A stretch of DNA of 64,000 nucleotides, taken from Agreia sp. VKM Ac-1783 (GTDB lineage: Bacteria; Actinomycetota; Actinomycetes; Actinomycetales; Microbacteriaceae). The notes beneath the pieces are model-generated. The model was not told the DNA's origin. It was given only the letters and a program-made list of their open reading frames with translations, and searched no databases. Made by a program: the position numbers and the translations under genes. The stretch covers positions 248,001 through 312,000 of the forward strand of contig NZ_FXWI01000003.1 of assembly GCF_900177765.1 (NCBI RefSeq), given 5' to 3'. This document shows, piece after piece, positions 35,983 through 44,387 of this stretch. Each line of letters starts with the position of its first letter. Position 1 is the stretch's first letter.

Positions 35983-37047
35983 CTAAGCCCGTGGCCCACC
36001 AGTCATCGCTTGACTGGGCGAGGCCAGGCGGGGAAAGAGTCTCTCAGCGGCGGATCGGCTCACCTCGCCAAGCCGTTCCGCGCCGAAGCCGTCGTAGGTG
36101 GCCAGGGAGTGGTCGAAACGGGCGCTCCATTCTGGGTGTGCGTAGGGGAAATCGCTGCCATAGAGGATGTGGCCCGGCTCCGCAAATGCCAGAAGTGACG
36201 GTAGCGAGGTAGGGGTGGCAGATAGCGCGGTGTCGAAGTAGAACTTGCGAAGGCCTTCTTGGATGCTTTCCGGGGTGGTACCGGGGTTGAACATCGCGGC
36301 GGCGCTGAATCGGTCTGCAGCGTAGGGCAGGAAACCGCCGGCGTGCGAAAGGATTATGCGTAGGTCCGGATGCCGGTCGAATACTCCGTGCGCGACGAGG
36401 TCCACGGCGGTGCGGGTTGTGTCGAATGGGAAGTCCAGAAGAGCTGTGGGCATTCCTGGCAGTTGCTGGATCGGCGGCGCCGTGGGATGCACGAATACCA
36501 CAGCCGAACGCGCGGCGAGCTCTGTCCACAGCGGCTCATAGGCGGGATCGCCGAGGTAACGACCGTGCGCATTCGATAGGAGGAGCACGCCGTCGGCATG
36601 GAGCTCGTCGAGGGCCCGCACTGCTTCGGCGACCGCGCCGTCGAAGTCCGGCAGCGGCAGCACGGCGAAATGTCCGAACCGGTCGGGGTGTTCCCTGACC
36701 AACTCGGCCTGATAGTCGTTCAGCTCGCGGGCGAGTTCTCGGGCCGCGGCGTCGTCACCAAAGTGGACACCAGGTGCGCTGATGGACAGTATCCCGGTCT
36801 CGATCCCCGTCGCATCCATCATGGAAATCGCTGACTGGGGGTCCCACTCAGGCATTTGCCAGCCCCCGACGGTGCGCGGGCCTTGGCGCGCTGCTATGCC
36901 ACCGCTTTCAGCCCACGGATTCCATTGAGCGGACCCACCAGCCACGGCCTGTGCCCCGCTCCCAGCCATCAGACTTCCCGCCGCCGCCAGCGCCTCAAAG
37001 TAGCGAGGTGGAAGCAGGTGCTGATGAACATCGATCTTGCCCGACAT
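35983..37047 (-). CDS. Amidohydrolase family protein (ACMSD/resorcylate decarboxylase-like)
   Basis: 354 aa. TIM-barrel amidohydrolase_2: D6-V-H-Q-H10 metal motif at the N-terminus, VFVHPTAPP with a ligand His mid-protein, ILSHAGGFLPYAADR and LYGSDFPYAHPEW with the catalytic Asp. Relatives are non-oxidative decarboxylases of aromatic or muconate-type acids, or hydrolases. The Trp/Gly-rich insertion at about 30-60 is unusual. A GGAGGG Shine-Dalgarno precedes the ATG. It diverges from the TetR/MFS pair and may share its operator. Confidence 0.82.
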   Translation of the reverse strand: MSGKIDVHQHLLPPRYFEALAAAGSLMAGSGAQAVAGGSAQWNPWAESGGIAARQGPRTVGGWQMPEWDPQSAISMMDATGIETGILSISAPGVHFGDDAAARELARELNDYQAELVREHPDRFGHFAVLPLPDFDGAVAEAVRALDELHADGVLLLSNAHGRYLGDPAYEPLWTELAARSAVVFVHPTAPPIQQLPGMPTALLDFPFDTTRTAVDLVAHGVFDRHPDLRIILSHAGGFLPYAADRFSAAAMFNPGTTPESIQEGLRKFYFDTALSATPTSLPSLLAFAEPGHILYGSDFPYAHPEWSARFDHSLATYDGFGAERLGEVSRSAAERLFPRLASPSQAMTGGPRA

Positions 37048-37103
37048 AGTGACACCCTCCGTGTGTTCTCGGCGACCCGTTTGAGCGCGCCCAAACTAAC
37101 AAG

Positions 37104-37215
37104 ACTGTTATTTGACAGTTGTCCAGTAGAAGACGAGTGTATGTCAGTGATGGGAGTCCGGCAATACCCGCGACCATCTATTTGTGCAGAAACTAAATAA
37201 ATGCATAGACTGCAT
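37104..37215. promoter_or_regulatory. Operator and promoter candidates between amidohydrolase and tetR-MFS
   Basis: Inverted repeats ACTGT-N6-ACAGT (37104-37119) and ATGCA-N5-TGCAT (37201-37215). The second overlaps a TAGACT -10 (37206-37211) with TTGTGC (37182-37187) as -35. The whole gap (37048-37251) is markedly AT-richer than its surroundings. Confidence 0.5.
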
Positions 37216-37251
37216 AAAACAGCGTACATCGTCGCGGTACTGGAGGTAAAT

Positions 37252-37893
37252 ATGAATGGCGGGTTGCGTGAACGCAAGCGAGCGGCGACACAGGAAAAAA
37301 TCGAACGTGCCGCTCTCTCGCTTGCACTCGAGCACGGCTTCGAGAACGTCACCGTCGACATGATCTGCGAGGCCAGCATGGTCTCCCAGCGCACCTTCTT
37401 CAACTATTTCGGATCGAAGGAGGGGGTCATTATCGGCGGCACGCCGCCGATGCCGAGCGATGAACACGTTGATGCGTTCACCCGTGCGACGGGCTCGAAT
37501 CTCCTTGCCGATTTCCTCACGATGATCACCTCATCGCTCCTGGATCGTGAGCCAGATGCCGCGCTCTTCGAGGCTCGACGGATGCTGATCATGCGCACTC
37601 CAGAGCTTTTGATCAAAGAAACGGCTCGCATGGGCGAGTCCGAGGATCAATTCGTCGCCATCATCATGACTCGCTTCGAGGTCCAAGGAATAAAACGTGC
37701 CAACCAGACCGAGCTGGAAGACGAGGCCCGGATGGTCGTCGCACTGACCACCGGCGTCCTGCAATACGTGAGGCGTCGATGGGCGAACTCGCAACCCGGA
37801 GCGTCCACGCGGGATCTCCTGAGCAATTCCATCGAACTCATCCAGCGCATCACCAATGATCAACCCCAACAATCGAAGGGCACGGCGCACTGA
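37252..37893 (+). CDS. TetR family transcriptional regulator
   Basis: 213 aa. TetR HTH at about residues 10-55 (LRERKRAATQEKIERAALSL, VSQRTFFNYFGSKEGV). The start at 37252 is preferred over the upstream ATG at 37201 because GGAGG lies 5 nt before it and because the upstream ATG falls inside a candidate operator. It ends 2 bp before the MFS pump gene, so it is an autoregulated repressor co-transcribed with its target. Ligand unknown. Confidence 0.87.
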   Translation: MNGGLRERKRAATQEKIERAALSLALEHGFENVTVDMICEASMVSQRTFFNYFGSKEGVIIGGTPPMPSDEHVDAFTRATGSNLLADFLTMITSSLLDREPDAALFEARRMLIMRTPELLIKETARMGESEDQFVAIIMTRFEVQGIKRANQTELEDEARMVVALTTGVLQYVRRRWANSQPGASTRDLLSNSIELIQRITNDQPQQSKGTAH

Positions 37894-37895
37894 CC

Positions 37896-39545
37896 ATGAC
37901 CGACACATCTCTCGGCGAGCAAGGCACCAGCGCGACGCCGGCTTCGAAACGCAACATCCTGCTCATCTTCGCCGGACTCATCCTGACGATGCTGCTCTCC
38001 TCGCTCGATCAGAGCATGTTCTCCACGGCGTTGCCTACGATCGTCGGGGAACTCAACGGTGTCGACAGCATGTTGTGGGTGACCACCGCCTATATCCTCG
38101 CCTCGACGATCATGCTGCCGGTCTATGGCAAGCTCAGCGACCTGATCGGTCGGAAGGGGCTGTTCATCGCTGCGATCAGCCTGTTCGTCCTCGGCTCCGT
38201 CATCGGCGGCATGGCACAGGACATGACTGTGCTCATCGCCGGTCGAGCCGTTCAGGGACTCGGCGGCGGTGGGCTCATGATTCTGTCGCAGGCGATCATC
38301 GCTGACGTCGTCCCTGCCCGCGAGCGTGGCCGGTACATGGGGATCATGGGCGGCGTGTTCGCCATCTCGTCCGTCGCTGGACCCCTGCTCGGAGGCTGGT
38401 TCACCGAGGGGCCCGGGTGGCGGTGGGGCCTGTGGATCAACATTCCTCTGGGAATCCTCGCCATCGTCTCAGCGGCCCTCTTCCTGCACCTGCCCAAAAA
38501 CACCGCAGGGCGACCCACGGTCGACTTCGCCGGCATGGGGCTTCTGGCCGCTGCGTCGACCGGCCTGGTCCTGGTCACCACCTGGGGCGGAAGGACCTAC
38601 GACTGGGACTCGGCCGTGATCATCTCCCTGATCGTCGCGACCATCCTGGCGGGCGTCGCCTTTGTGCTGGTCGAGCGTCGCGCCGCCGAGCCAATCATGC
38701 CGCTCAAGCTCTTCAAGGATCGCAACTTCAACCTGACCACGACCGCCGGTTTGATCACGGGTATAGCAATGTTCGGCGCAATCGCCTACATCCCCACCTA
38801 TCTGCAGATGGTCACCGGAGTGGACGCCACGGAGGCGGGTCTGTTGATGATTCCTTTGATGGCTGCCCTACTGGTCAGTTCGATCGTTTCCGGTCAGCTC
38901 GTCAGTAAGTTCGGTCGCTACAAGTGGCTTCCGGTCGTGGGAACGGTCATCATCGCCGTCTCTCTGTTCCTTCTGTCTACGATGACGCCGTCGTTGGCGA
39001 TCTGGATACTCTGCTCATACCTCGCGATCATGGGTCTGGGTTTGGGTATGAGCATGCAGATCCTCATCCTGATCGTGCAGAACTCGTTCCCCAATTCCCA
39101 GGTGGGCACCGCGACCGCAGCAAACAATTACTTCCGACAGATCGGTGCCAGCCTGGGCACCGCGGTGGTGGGCAGCCTTTTCGTTGCGAACCTCACAGAT
39201 CTACTCGCAGTTCGTCTGCCTGCCGGCGCCGCCAGCGCGGCGGGGGGAAGCAACTCGTTCACTCCGGCACTGGTGCGAGACCTCCCCGATGCGGTCCGTG
39301 ACGTGATCGTCGGCGCTTACAACGACGCGCTTGCGCCCGTGTTCTTGTACATGGTTCCCATGGTTCTCGTGGCGGCGGTCTTGCTTCTCTTCATTACAGA
39401 GAAGCCGCTGGCCACGACGATCGAACGGGATATTCTCCCCAAGACTCTCGAGATCGACGGTGCGGAGAGCGTCGCGCTCTCATCAATTCCACAGGCGGCA
39501 CAGGGGGCTGACGTCCGAAAGAGTTCTGCGAGCACTAAGCCCTAG
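37896..39545 (+). CDS. MFS drug:proton antiporter, DHA2 (EmrB/QacA) type
   Basis: 549 aa, 14 predicted transmembrane spans. Motif A is GKLSDLIGRKG after span 2, motif B/C-like VQGLGGGGLMILSQAII and GGVFAISSVAGPLLGGWF follow. The family exports hydrophobic drugs, dyes and siderophores by proton antiport. It is translated directly after its TetR gene (ACTGACCATG) and followed by a strong hairpin. Substrate unknown; with the divergent amidohydrolase it may handle an aromatic compound (inference). Confidence 0.92.
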   Translation: MTDTSLGEQGTSATPASKRNILLIFAGLILTMLLSSLDQSMFSTALPTIVGELNGVDSMLWVTTAYILASTIMLPVYGKLSDLIGRKGLFIAAISLFVLGSVIGGMAQDMTVLIAGRAVQGLGGGGLMILSQAIIADVVPARERGRYMGIMGGVFAISSVAGPLLGGWFTEGPGWRWGLWINIPLGILAIVSAALFLHLPKNTAGRPTVDFAGMGLLAAASTGLVLVTTWGGRTYDWDSAVIISLIVATILAGVAFVLVERRAAEPIMPLKLFKDRNFNLTTTAGLITGIAMFGAIAYIPTYLQMVTGVDATEAGLLMIPLMAALLVSSIVSGQLVSKFGRYKWLPVVGTVIIAVSLFLLSTMTPSLAIWILCSYLAIMGLGLGMSMQILILIVQNSFPNSQVGTATAANNYFRQIGASLGTAVVGSLFVANLTDLLAVRLPAGAASAAGGSNSFTPALVRDLPDAVRDVIVGAYNDALAPVFLYMVPMVLVAAVLLLFITEKPLATTIERDILPKTLEIDGAESVALSSIPQAAQGADVRKSSASTKP

Positions 39546-39557
39546 CGGTGCGCCGCT

Positions 39558-39590
39558 GCCAACCTCGGCAACGACGCTGCCGAGGTTGGC
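39558..39590. terminator. Hairpin terminator between MFS and TetR genes
   Basis: A perfect 13-bp stem GCCAACCTCGGCA (39558-39570) with TGCCGAGGTTGGC (39578-39590), loop of 7, between convergent stops. Confidence 0.8.
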
Positions 39591-39609
39591 TGCGACGGTA
39601 TGCCGAGCA

Positions 39610-40185
39610 TCACCTGTTCGGCTGTGCGGTCCAGGCGGCAGAGATGCTGCGATCAACAACACGTCGCCAGCCGCGCGGGGCGGCAGCGTCGTGGCTGGCC
39701 ATCGCGGCCATCCACAGCACGGTCATGAGGTCGTCGGGGGTGAATTCGTCGGACAACACGCCAGCGTCGTGGGCGTTCTCAACGAGTTCGGCCCCAAGAG
39801 CCATGGACCGTTCGCAGGCGTTAATAAGGAGAACCGCGTTTGGATAACGGCGCAACATAGCGTCATTCATGGCCGGGTCGCTGAGCTGGAGGTCGATCAT
39901 CTCGTTTATGAATGTCTCCAGCTGTCCGCGAGGAGTCGTCTCGTCCAGTGTCCGGTCTCTGAGCGTCTTGAGCTTCTCTCCGGCGAGGTTGTCAACCACG
40001 GCATCGATGAGCTCCTCGCGGGAGCCGACGCGGTTGTAGAGCGTGCCGATGCTCACACCGGCTTCTCGGGCAATGTCCTCCAATGGAGCGGACAGTCCGC
40101 GGCGTGAGAACACGGCCAGGGCGGCCGTGCGCAGCTTCTCGAGGTTCGCCTGTGCGTCTCGGCGCAGGCCAGGCGTAGTGGTCAC
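39610..40185 (-). CDS. TetR family transcriptional regulator
   Basis: 191 aa from the GTG at 40185, supported by a TGGAG Shine-Dalgarno 5 nt upstream; an upstream in-frame ATG would read through the operator region. HTH at about residues 12-58 (GLSAPLEDIAREAGVSIGTL, YNRVGSREELI). It diverges from an SDR gene, with two identical-core palindromes between them, so it most likely represses both genes. Ligand unknown. Confidence 0.86.
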   Translation of the reverse strand: MTTTPGLRRDAQANLEKLRTAALAVFSRRGLSAPLEDIAREAGVSIGTLYNRVGSREELIDAVVDNLAGEKLKTLRDRTLDETTPRGQLETFINEMIDLQLSDPAMNDAMLRRYPNAVLLINACERSMALGAELVENAHDAGVLSDEFTPDDLMTVLWMAAMASHDAAAPRGWRRVVDRSISAAWTAQPNR

Positions 40186-40202
40186 AGTGACTCCAGTAGA
40201 AA

Positions 40203-40251
40203 TTGAGGGGCATCTCAACATATGCTTGATGTGAGTTGAGGACAATCTCAA
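40203..40251. promoter_or_regulatory. Twin TetR operators, TTGAG-N6-CTCAA
   Basis: Site 1 at 40203-40218 and site 2 at 40236-40251 share TTGAG-N6-CTCAA; site 2 extends to AGTTGAG-N6-CTCAACT. Centres are 33 bp apart, three helical turns, so two dimers would bind on the same face. They sit in the gap between the TetR and SDR genes. Confidence 0.78.
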
Positions 40252-40304
40252 CTTACCGCACCAGAACACACCCGGCTCGGCGGTGGGCCACGGAGGAAGA
40301 CATC

Positions 40305-40970
40305 ATGCCCCTCATCACCATCATCGGCGCTGGCCCTGGACTCGGTCTAGAGATCGCGCGAGCCTTCGGGCAGAAGGGCTTCGATGTCGCTCTCGTCGCC
40401 CGCGACCAGTCCAAGCTAGACGCACTTGCGCACACCCTTGCCGGCGAAGGCATCCGGGCTCATGGCTTCACTGCGGACGTCAGCGAGCCGGCCACGATCA
40501 CGAACGCGCTCCGCTCGATCCGAGAAGCGCTCGGCCCGATCGATGTCCTCGAGTTTTCGCCGGCGGACCGCACGCTGGAATCCGTCGACGCCCTCGACGT
40601 GACGATGGAGAACCTTCAGCCGCAGATCGACTTCTACATCGGCGGCGCTGTCACCGCGGTGGGCGCCGTGCTGCCGGACATGATCGCCAGCAATACCGGA
40701 ACCATCCTCGTGACGACGGGTGGCGGCTCGCTCGCACCGACTCCGGCTCGTGGCAACATCAACATCGCTGCAGCGGGGCTCCGCAACTGGACGCTCAACC
40801 TCAACAGTGCCCTCGCGGATACGGGAGTCTATGTCGCACTCGTCGCAATCACCGCGCTCATCGGTGGTGGCCGCCCGGATGCCGAGCCCGCTGTCATTGC
40901 GAAAGAGTACGTGAAGCTTTACGCCGAGCGACGTGACGCGGAGCTGCACTACGTCGCTTACGACCGCTGA
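40305..40970 (+). CDS. Atypical SDR family protein
   Basis: 221 aa. The N-terminal Rossmann half is standard: ITIIGAGPGLGLEIA (cofactor Gly motif) and VALVARDQSKLDAL suggest NADP(H). The second half lacks the catalytic YxxxK: the region after TTGGGSLAPTP reads GNINIAAAGLRN. It may therefore not be an oxidoreductase, or may use other residues. A GGAGGA Shine-Dalgarno lies 8 nt before the ATG at 40305. It is paired divergently with a TetR gene and is followed by a hairpin. Confidence 0.8.
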   Translation: MPLITIIGAGPGLGLEIARAFGQKGFDVALVARDQSKLDALAHTLAGEGIRAHGFTADVSEPATITNALRSIREALGPIDVLEFSPADRTLESVDALDVTMENLQPQIDFYIGGAVTAVGAVLPDMIASNTGTILVTTGGGSLAPTPARGNINIAAAGLRNWTLNLNSALADTGVYVALVAITALIGGGRPDAEPAVIAKEYVKLYAERRDAELHYVAYDR

Positions 40971-40976
40971 CATCGT

Positions 40977-41007
40977 TCCCGTCCGGGGCCTTCGGCGCCG
41001 GACGGGA
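40977..41007. terminator. Hairpin terminator after the SDR gene
   Basis: TCCCGTCCGG (40977-40986) pairs with CCGGACGGGA (40998-41007); the 11-nt loop contains TTCG. It lies between the convergent SDR and TetR stops. Confidence 0.75.
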
Positions 41008-41039
41008 CGTCATCCAGGCGATGGAGCTCCCCGGCGTGC

Positions 41040-41642
41040 TTATCCAGATGTGACGGCTGCTGCCCCCGCCGCAAAAGTGCGGAGTGTTGCGATCTGCTGT
41101 GCAATGCTCGGCGGGGTGTCAGCCATCTGCCACCTGGACACCAGTGCAACCATCCCCGCGATGGTGAATATTCGAGCATCGCCAGTGAGCGCGATCTTGG
41201 AGCCGGTGGAGTCACGGTCTGACTCCGTCAACCAGACGGTGACCGCCGCCGCGATGACCTCGGCAACACGTTCGCCGCGGGGAATCGCGCGAAGCTTGTC
41301 GAAGAACTCGCGGTCTTCTCGACCGGCGGCGAGTAGCGGCTCGATTCCGCGCACTCGGACGGCTTCGATGAGGGCTTTATCGAGATTCGCAGCAATCTCA
41401 TCGAGCGAGCGCCAGTCACTGAGCAGGCGACTGATCCACACGTCCGTCGCGAGGTCGCCCACGTTGCTGTAATGGCTGTGCAGCGCCTGCCTACTCAAAT
41501 TTGCCCGGTCCGCCACCGCGCTCATCGAGATTGTTTCGCCCTTCGGCGATTCGGACACCAGTGCCGTCAATGCCCGAATAAGGGCCGCTCGAGTCCGGGT
41601 AATTCGCGGGTCCACGCGATGTTCCACAGCTACCACCGTCAC
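41040..41642 (-). CDS. TetR family transcriptional regulator
   Basis: About 200 aa. HTH at roughly residues 20-65 of this start (ALTALVSESPKGETISMSAV, LSRQALHSHYSNVGDL). The start is uncertain: ATG codons at 41702, 41657 and 41645 are in frame, but the first lies within the palindromic operator, and GGAGG at 41652-41648 best serves the GTG at 41642. It is divergent from the YhgE-like gene and is its probable repressor. Confidence 0.8.
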   Translation of the reverse strand: MTVVAVEHRVDPRITRTRAALIRALTALVSESPKGETISMSAVADRANLSRQALHSHYSNVGDLATDVWISRLLSDWRSLDEIAANLDKALIEAVRVRGIEPLLAAGREDREFFDKLRAIPRGERVAEVIAAAVTVWLTESDRDSTGSKIALTGDARIFTIAGMVALVSRWQMADTPPSIAQQIATLRTFAAGAAAVTSG

Positions 41643-41690
41643 CATCTCCTCCCACATGCGTCCATCTTGCCAGGATTCGGCCGCGTGGTG

Positions 41691-41718
41691 TACATTTGTC
41701 ATCTAATTGACAAGTGTA
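41691..41718. promoter_or_regulatory. 28-bp palindromic operator
   Basis: TACATTTGTCA (41691-41701) and TGACAAGTGTA (41708-41718) are inverted repeats with one mismatch around TCTAAT. The site ends 9 bp before the ATG of the exporter-like gene and lies just upstream of the TetR gene, ideal for repression of both. Confidence 0.78.
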
Positions 41719-41727
41719 AAGGAAGCC

Positions 41728-42915
41728 ATGACGCACGCAAACGATTCGGCACCGCAGCAAAAAAGTGTTCCGCAGCACCCGGACTTCGAAGCGGCGGTGG
41801 CCGGCGGCCCATTGACTTCTGAAGGACCGGGATCCACGCATCGATATCGGAACCTCCTTCTTGGCGGTCTCGCCATCCTGCTACTGGCAATGGCGATGCT
41901 CATAAGCTATTCGAGTGCGTTCGGCCATCCGGCGCCGAATAACGTCCACCTCGCCGTAACGGGCGATGCAGGCACAATCGTCGCTCTCGAACAGCAGGAG
42001 TCCCTCGAGATCACGGTGGTGGGGTCCGCGGCGGAGGCGCAAGCTGCCGTTCTCGATCGAGACGCGGACGGCGCTATCGTTCTGCCCACCCCTGGGGCCG
42101 ACGCCGTTGTCACCACGTTCGTCGCTAGCGGTGGGGGCCGCGGCCTGAGTCAGGCGATCACTGGTATCGGCGACTCCATTGCCGGGAAGCTTAACGCCAC
42201 CAATGAAACCACCGATCTTGCGCCTTTGGGCAAAAACGACCCGGTCGGATCCATCGAGTTCTATGCAATCCTCTTCGCGGGCCTTGGGGCGGCTCTTGGC
42301 GCAACGATCTTTGGGCGCATCCTGGGAACGGTCGACACATCGGCCAAGTTTGTCGAGCGGAGCGTGGTCCTGGTCACCTATTCGGGGATTCTCGCCGGAT
42401 TGATCACCCTCTGGATCGACTCCGCCCTCAACGCAATCACCGTTGATCCCCCTGCCGTGTTCGCGGTTCTCTGGCTGACCGCCGTCGCCATCGGCGGGGC
42501 AGTCACCGGCGTGGCCGCGCTCGGCGGAACCATCGCCGCGCTGGTCATGACTCTGGCCCTGGTAATCCTTGGCAACACATCCTCCGGGGGGCCCCTCGGC
42601 ATTCACGTCCTCAACGACTTCTTCCAGACCCTCTACTACGTCTTCCCGCAGGGAGACGCTCTCGACCTCTTACGATCCGTCCAATACTTCGACGGCGCCG
42701 CCGTCTCCGCCCCAATCATCCGACTGGGGATCTGGGCAGTCGCAGGCATCCTGCTCACCTTGACAGCGATGCTCATCAGAAGCCGACGAGACGCCCCGGC
42801 CCGGCTGAGAAACACTGCACGCCCTGCCGCCGACTTCCGCGCGGCCAGCGCATGGCCGACTTCCCAAGCAGAACTCCCCTCGACCACCCACTCAATGGAA
42901 AAACCCCACATGTGA
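41728..42915 (+). CDS. YhgE/Pip-like ABC-2 family membrane protein
   Basis: 395 aa from the ATG at 41728 (AAAGGA Shine-Dalgarno 4 nt upstream). One N-terminal span (about 41-62), an extracytoplasmic domain of about 120 residues, then five or six C-terminal spans (FYAILFAGLGAALGATIFG onward) and a cytoplasmic tail. The layout resembles DUF3533/YhgE-Pip proteins, which are ABC-2-like membrane proteins without an own ATPase and are often paired with TetR genes. No ATPase gene is adjacent. Substrate unknown. Confidence 0.72.
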   Translation: MTHANDSAPQQKSVPQHPDFEAAVAGGPLTSEGPGSTHRYRNLLLGGLAILLLAMAMLISYSSAFGHPAPNNVHLAVTGDAGTIVALEQQESLEITVVGSAAEAQAAVLDRDADGAIVLPTPGADAVVTTFVASGGGRGLSQAITGIGDSIAGKLNATNETTDLAPLGKNDPVGSIEFYAILFAGLGAALGATIFGRILGTVDTSAKFVERSVVLVTYSGILAGLITLWIDSALNAITVDPPAVFAVLWLTAVAIGGAVTGVAALGGTIAALVMTLALVILGNTSSGGPLGIHVLNDFFQTLYYVFPQGDALDLLRSVQYFDGAAVSAPIIRLGIWAVAGILLTLTAMLIRSRRDAPARLRNTARPAADFRAASAWPTSQAELPSTTHSMEKPHM

Positions 42916-43024
42916 ACGCTCGGAGGTCATGGTCGAGAGACTCCGACTGCCTGGTGAGTCGGCAGCCGTGGCGAACGGGCAGGCTTCGGTGACAAGGGCA
43001 CCGCTCCCGGGGTTGCCGGCTCGC

Positions 43025-44248
43025 CTACTGGGCAGCGAAGTAGAACTTCGTGCCGTCGAGGCTCGTCACGACCCAGTATCCCTGGTCGACTCCGCTCGTC
43101 GGCACGGCGATGGCCACGTTGCCTGTGGCGGATTCGCCTGGGGCGAGCGCATCGAGTGAGTCCAATCCGCCCGGTGCGATCGCAACGGTGTCGTATTGGT
43201 TGTATGTCGTGCCGTCGGCGGCCTCGAAGCTCACCAGCACCAGGCTCGGGTATCCGTTGCTGTCGGTTCCGTTATAGGTGGCGGTGATGGGCACCAGCGC
43301 GTATGACGTTCCGGCCGGAGGCGCCTCGTTGAACGAGTTCTCAGCGGCCACTGCTGCATCGGCGTTGAGAGTGGGCGCGTTGACCGTCACCGTCCAGGCC
43401 GGCGCTCCCAACTGTGTGAGCTCCACGCTCGATCCGAGCGGAGCGGGGTTCTCGATCGATCCGGCGTCTCCCGGTGCGGGGGCTCCTTGCTCGCCGGTCG
43501 TGGTGTCGTCGCCCGGCACGACGGGCTCGGAGGTCACCGATGGATAGGCGGTTTCGAGGCTGTCGTTCACCGTGTCGACGAAGAGACCCGTGTAGACGAT
43601 CGACAGAACGATCGAGAGGATGAGCGCCAGAAGCGACACGCTGCTTGCGACGATCGCGAGCGTCTTCTTACGCCCCTTGAGGAAGATCGCAATCACACCC
43701 AGCACCAGAGCGACGAACGCGAAGAAGCCGGTGATGTAGTTGAGGAAGGGAATGAACGATCCGAGAAGTGCCAGGCTTCCGAGGATCAAGGACGTCACGG
43801 CGAGGGCACCCGGCCCGGTCTTCGGGCTGATGGTTCCCGGTGCGTAGGGGGCGGCCGGATATGCAGCAGAACCGGTCTGAGCTGAACCGTACTGCCCGGA
43901 TCCGTACTGCGCTGACCCGTATGGGGTCGGCGCCGGGGAGGGCTGCGGCTGCTGCGCTGGGGGCGTTCCGTAGTCGCTGACCGGAGGTGCGGGCGGCGCT
44001 GGGGGTGCGGGCGGCGCTGGGGGTGCCGCGGAGAACTGCGGTGCGGCCGGGACAACCGGCGCTGGGGGAGCGCTGGGCGCGGGCGGCGGCGAAGAGAACT
44101 GCGGAACGGTCGGGAACTGTGGCGTGCTCGGTGCCGGAGGAGCGCTCGGTGCGTCGGGAGTCTCAGGTGCGTCGGGAGTCTCAGGGGCAGAGGGCGACGT
44201 GGGCTCCTCGGGAGTTCCCGGGAAGGCAGGAGGCTGTGTGTCTGGCAT
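43025..44248 (-). CDS. Pro-rich membrane protein with DUF4190 and DUF4352-like domains
   Basis: 407 aa. The first 135 residues are Pro/Ala-rich with short repeats (PETPDA twice, PAPPAPPAPPAPP, GSAQYGSGQYGSA), probably disordered. Residues about 145-235 hold a DUF4190-type pair of membrane hairpins (GALAVTSLILGSLALLGSFI, then TLAIVASSVSLLALILSIVL). The C-terminal 130 residues form a beta-rich extracytoplasmic domain like DUF4352 (ENPAPLGSSVELTQLGAPAW). Function unknown, perhaps envelope-linked. A CACACT element lies 6 nt before the ATG. The 109-bp gap downstream (42916-43024) shows nothing clear. Confidence 0.72.
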   Translation of the reverse strand: MPDTQPPAFPGTPEEPTSPSAPETPDAPETPDAPSAPPAPSTPQFPTVPQFSSPPPAPSAPPAPVVPAAPQFSAAPPAPPAPPAPPAPPVSDYGTPPAQQPQPSPAPTPYGSAQYGSGQYGSAQTGSAAYPAAPYAPGTISPKTGPGALAVTSLILGSLALLGSFIPFLNYITGFFAFVALVLGVIAIFLKGRKKTLAIVASSVSLLALILSIVLSIVYTGLFVDTVNDSLETAYPSVTSEPVVPGDDTTTGEQGAPAPGDAGSIENPAPLGSSVELTQLGAPAWTVTVNAPTLNADAAVAAENSFNEAPPAGTSYALVPITATYNGTDSNGYPSLVLVSFEAADGTTYNQYDTVAIAPGGLDSLDALAPGESATGNVAIAVPTSGVDQGYWVVTSLDGTKFYFAAQ

Positions 44249-44387
44249 GCTCCGAGTGTGGCAGAGGAGGCACCACTCGCGACACCCTCAGACGGGGCAC
44301 GATCGAGCGCTGGTGTTCTCGTCGAGCGCCCGGGCAGGACCGCCGCCGAGCTCAAGAACACCCGCGCTCGGTGAGTCTCGCGTCAGG

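Noticed and set aside
35944-43000. Integrated mobile element or prophage
   Set aside because: No integrase, transposase, tRNA target or flanking direct repeat; only an accessory gene block can be supported.
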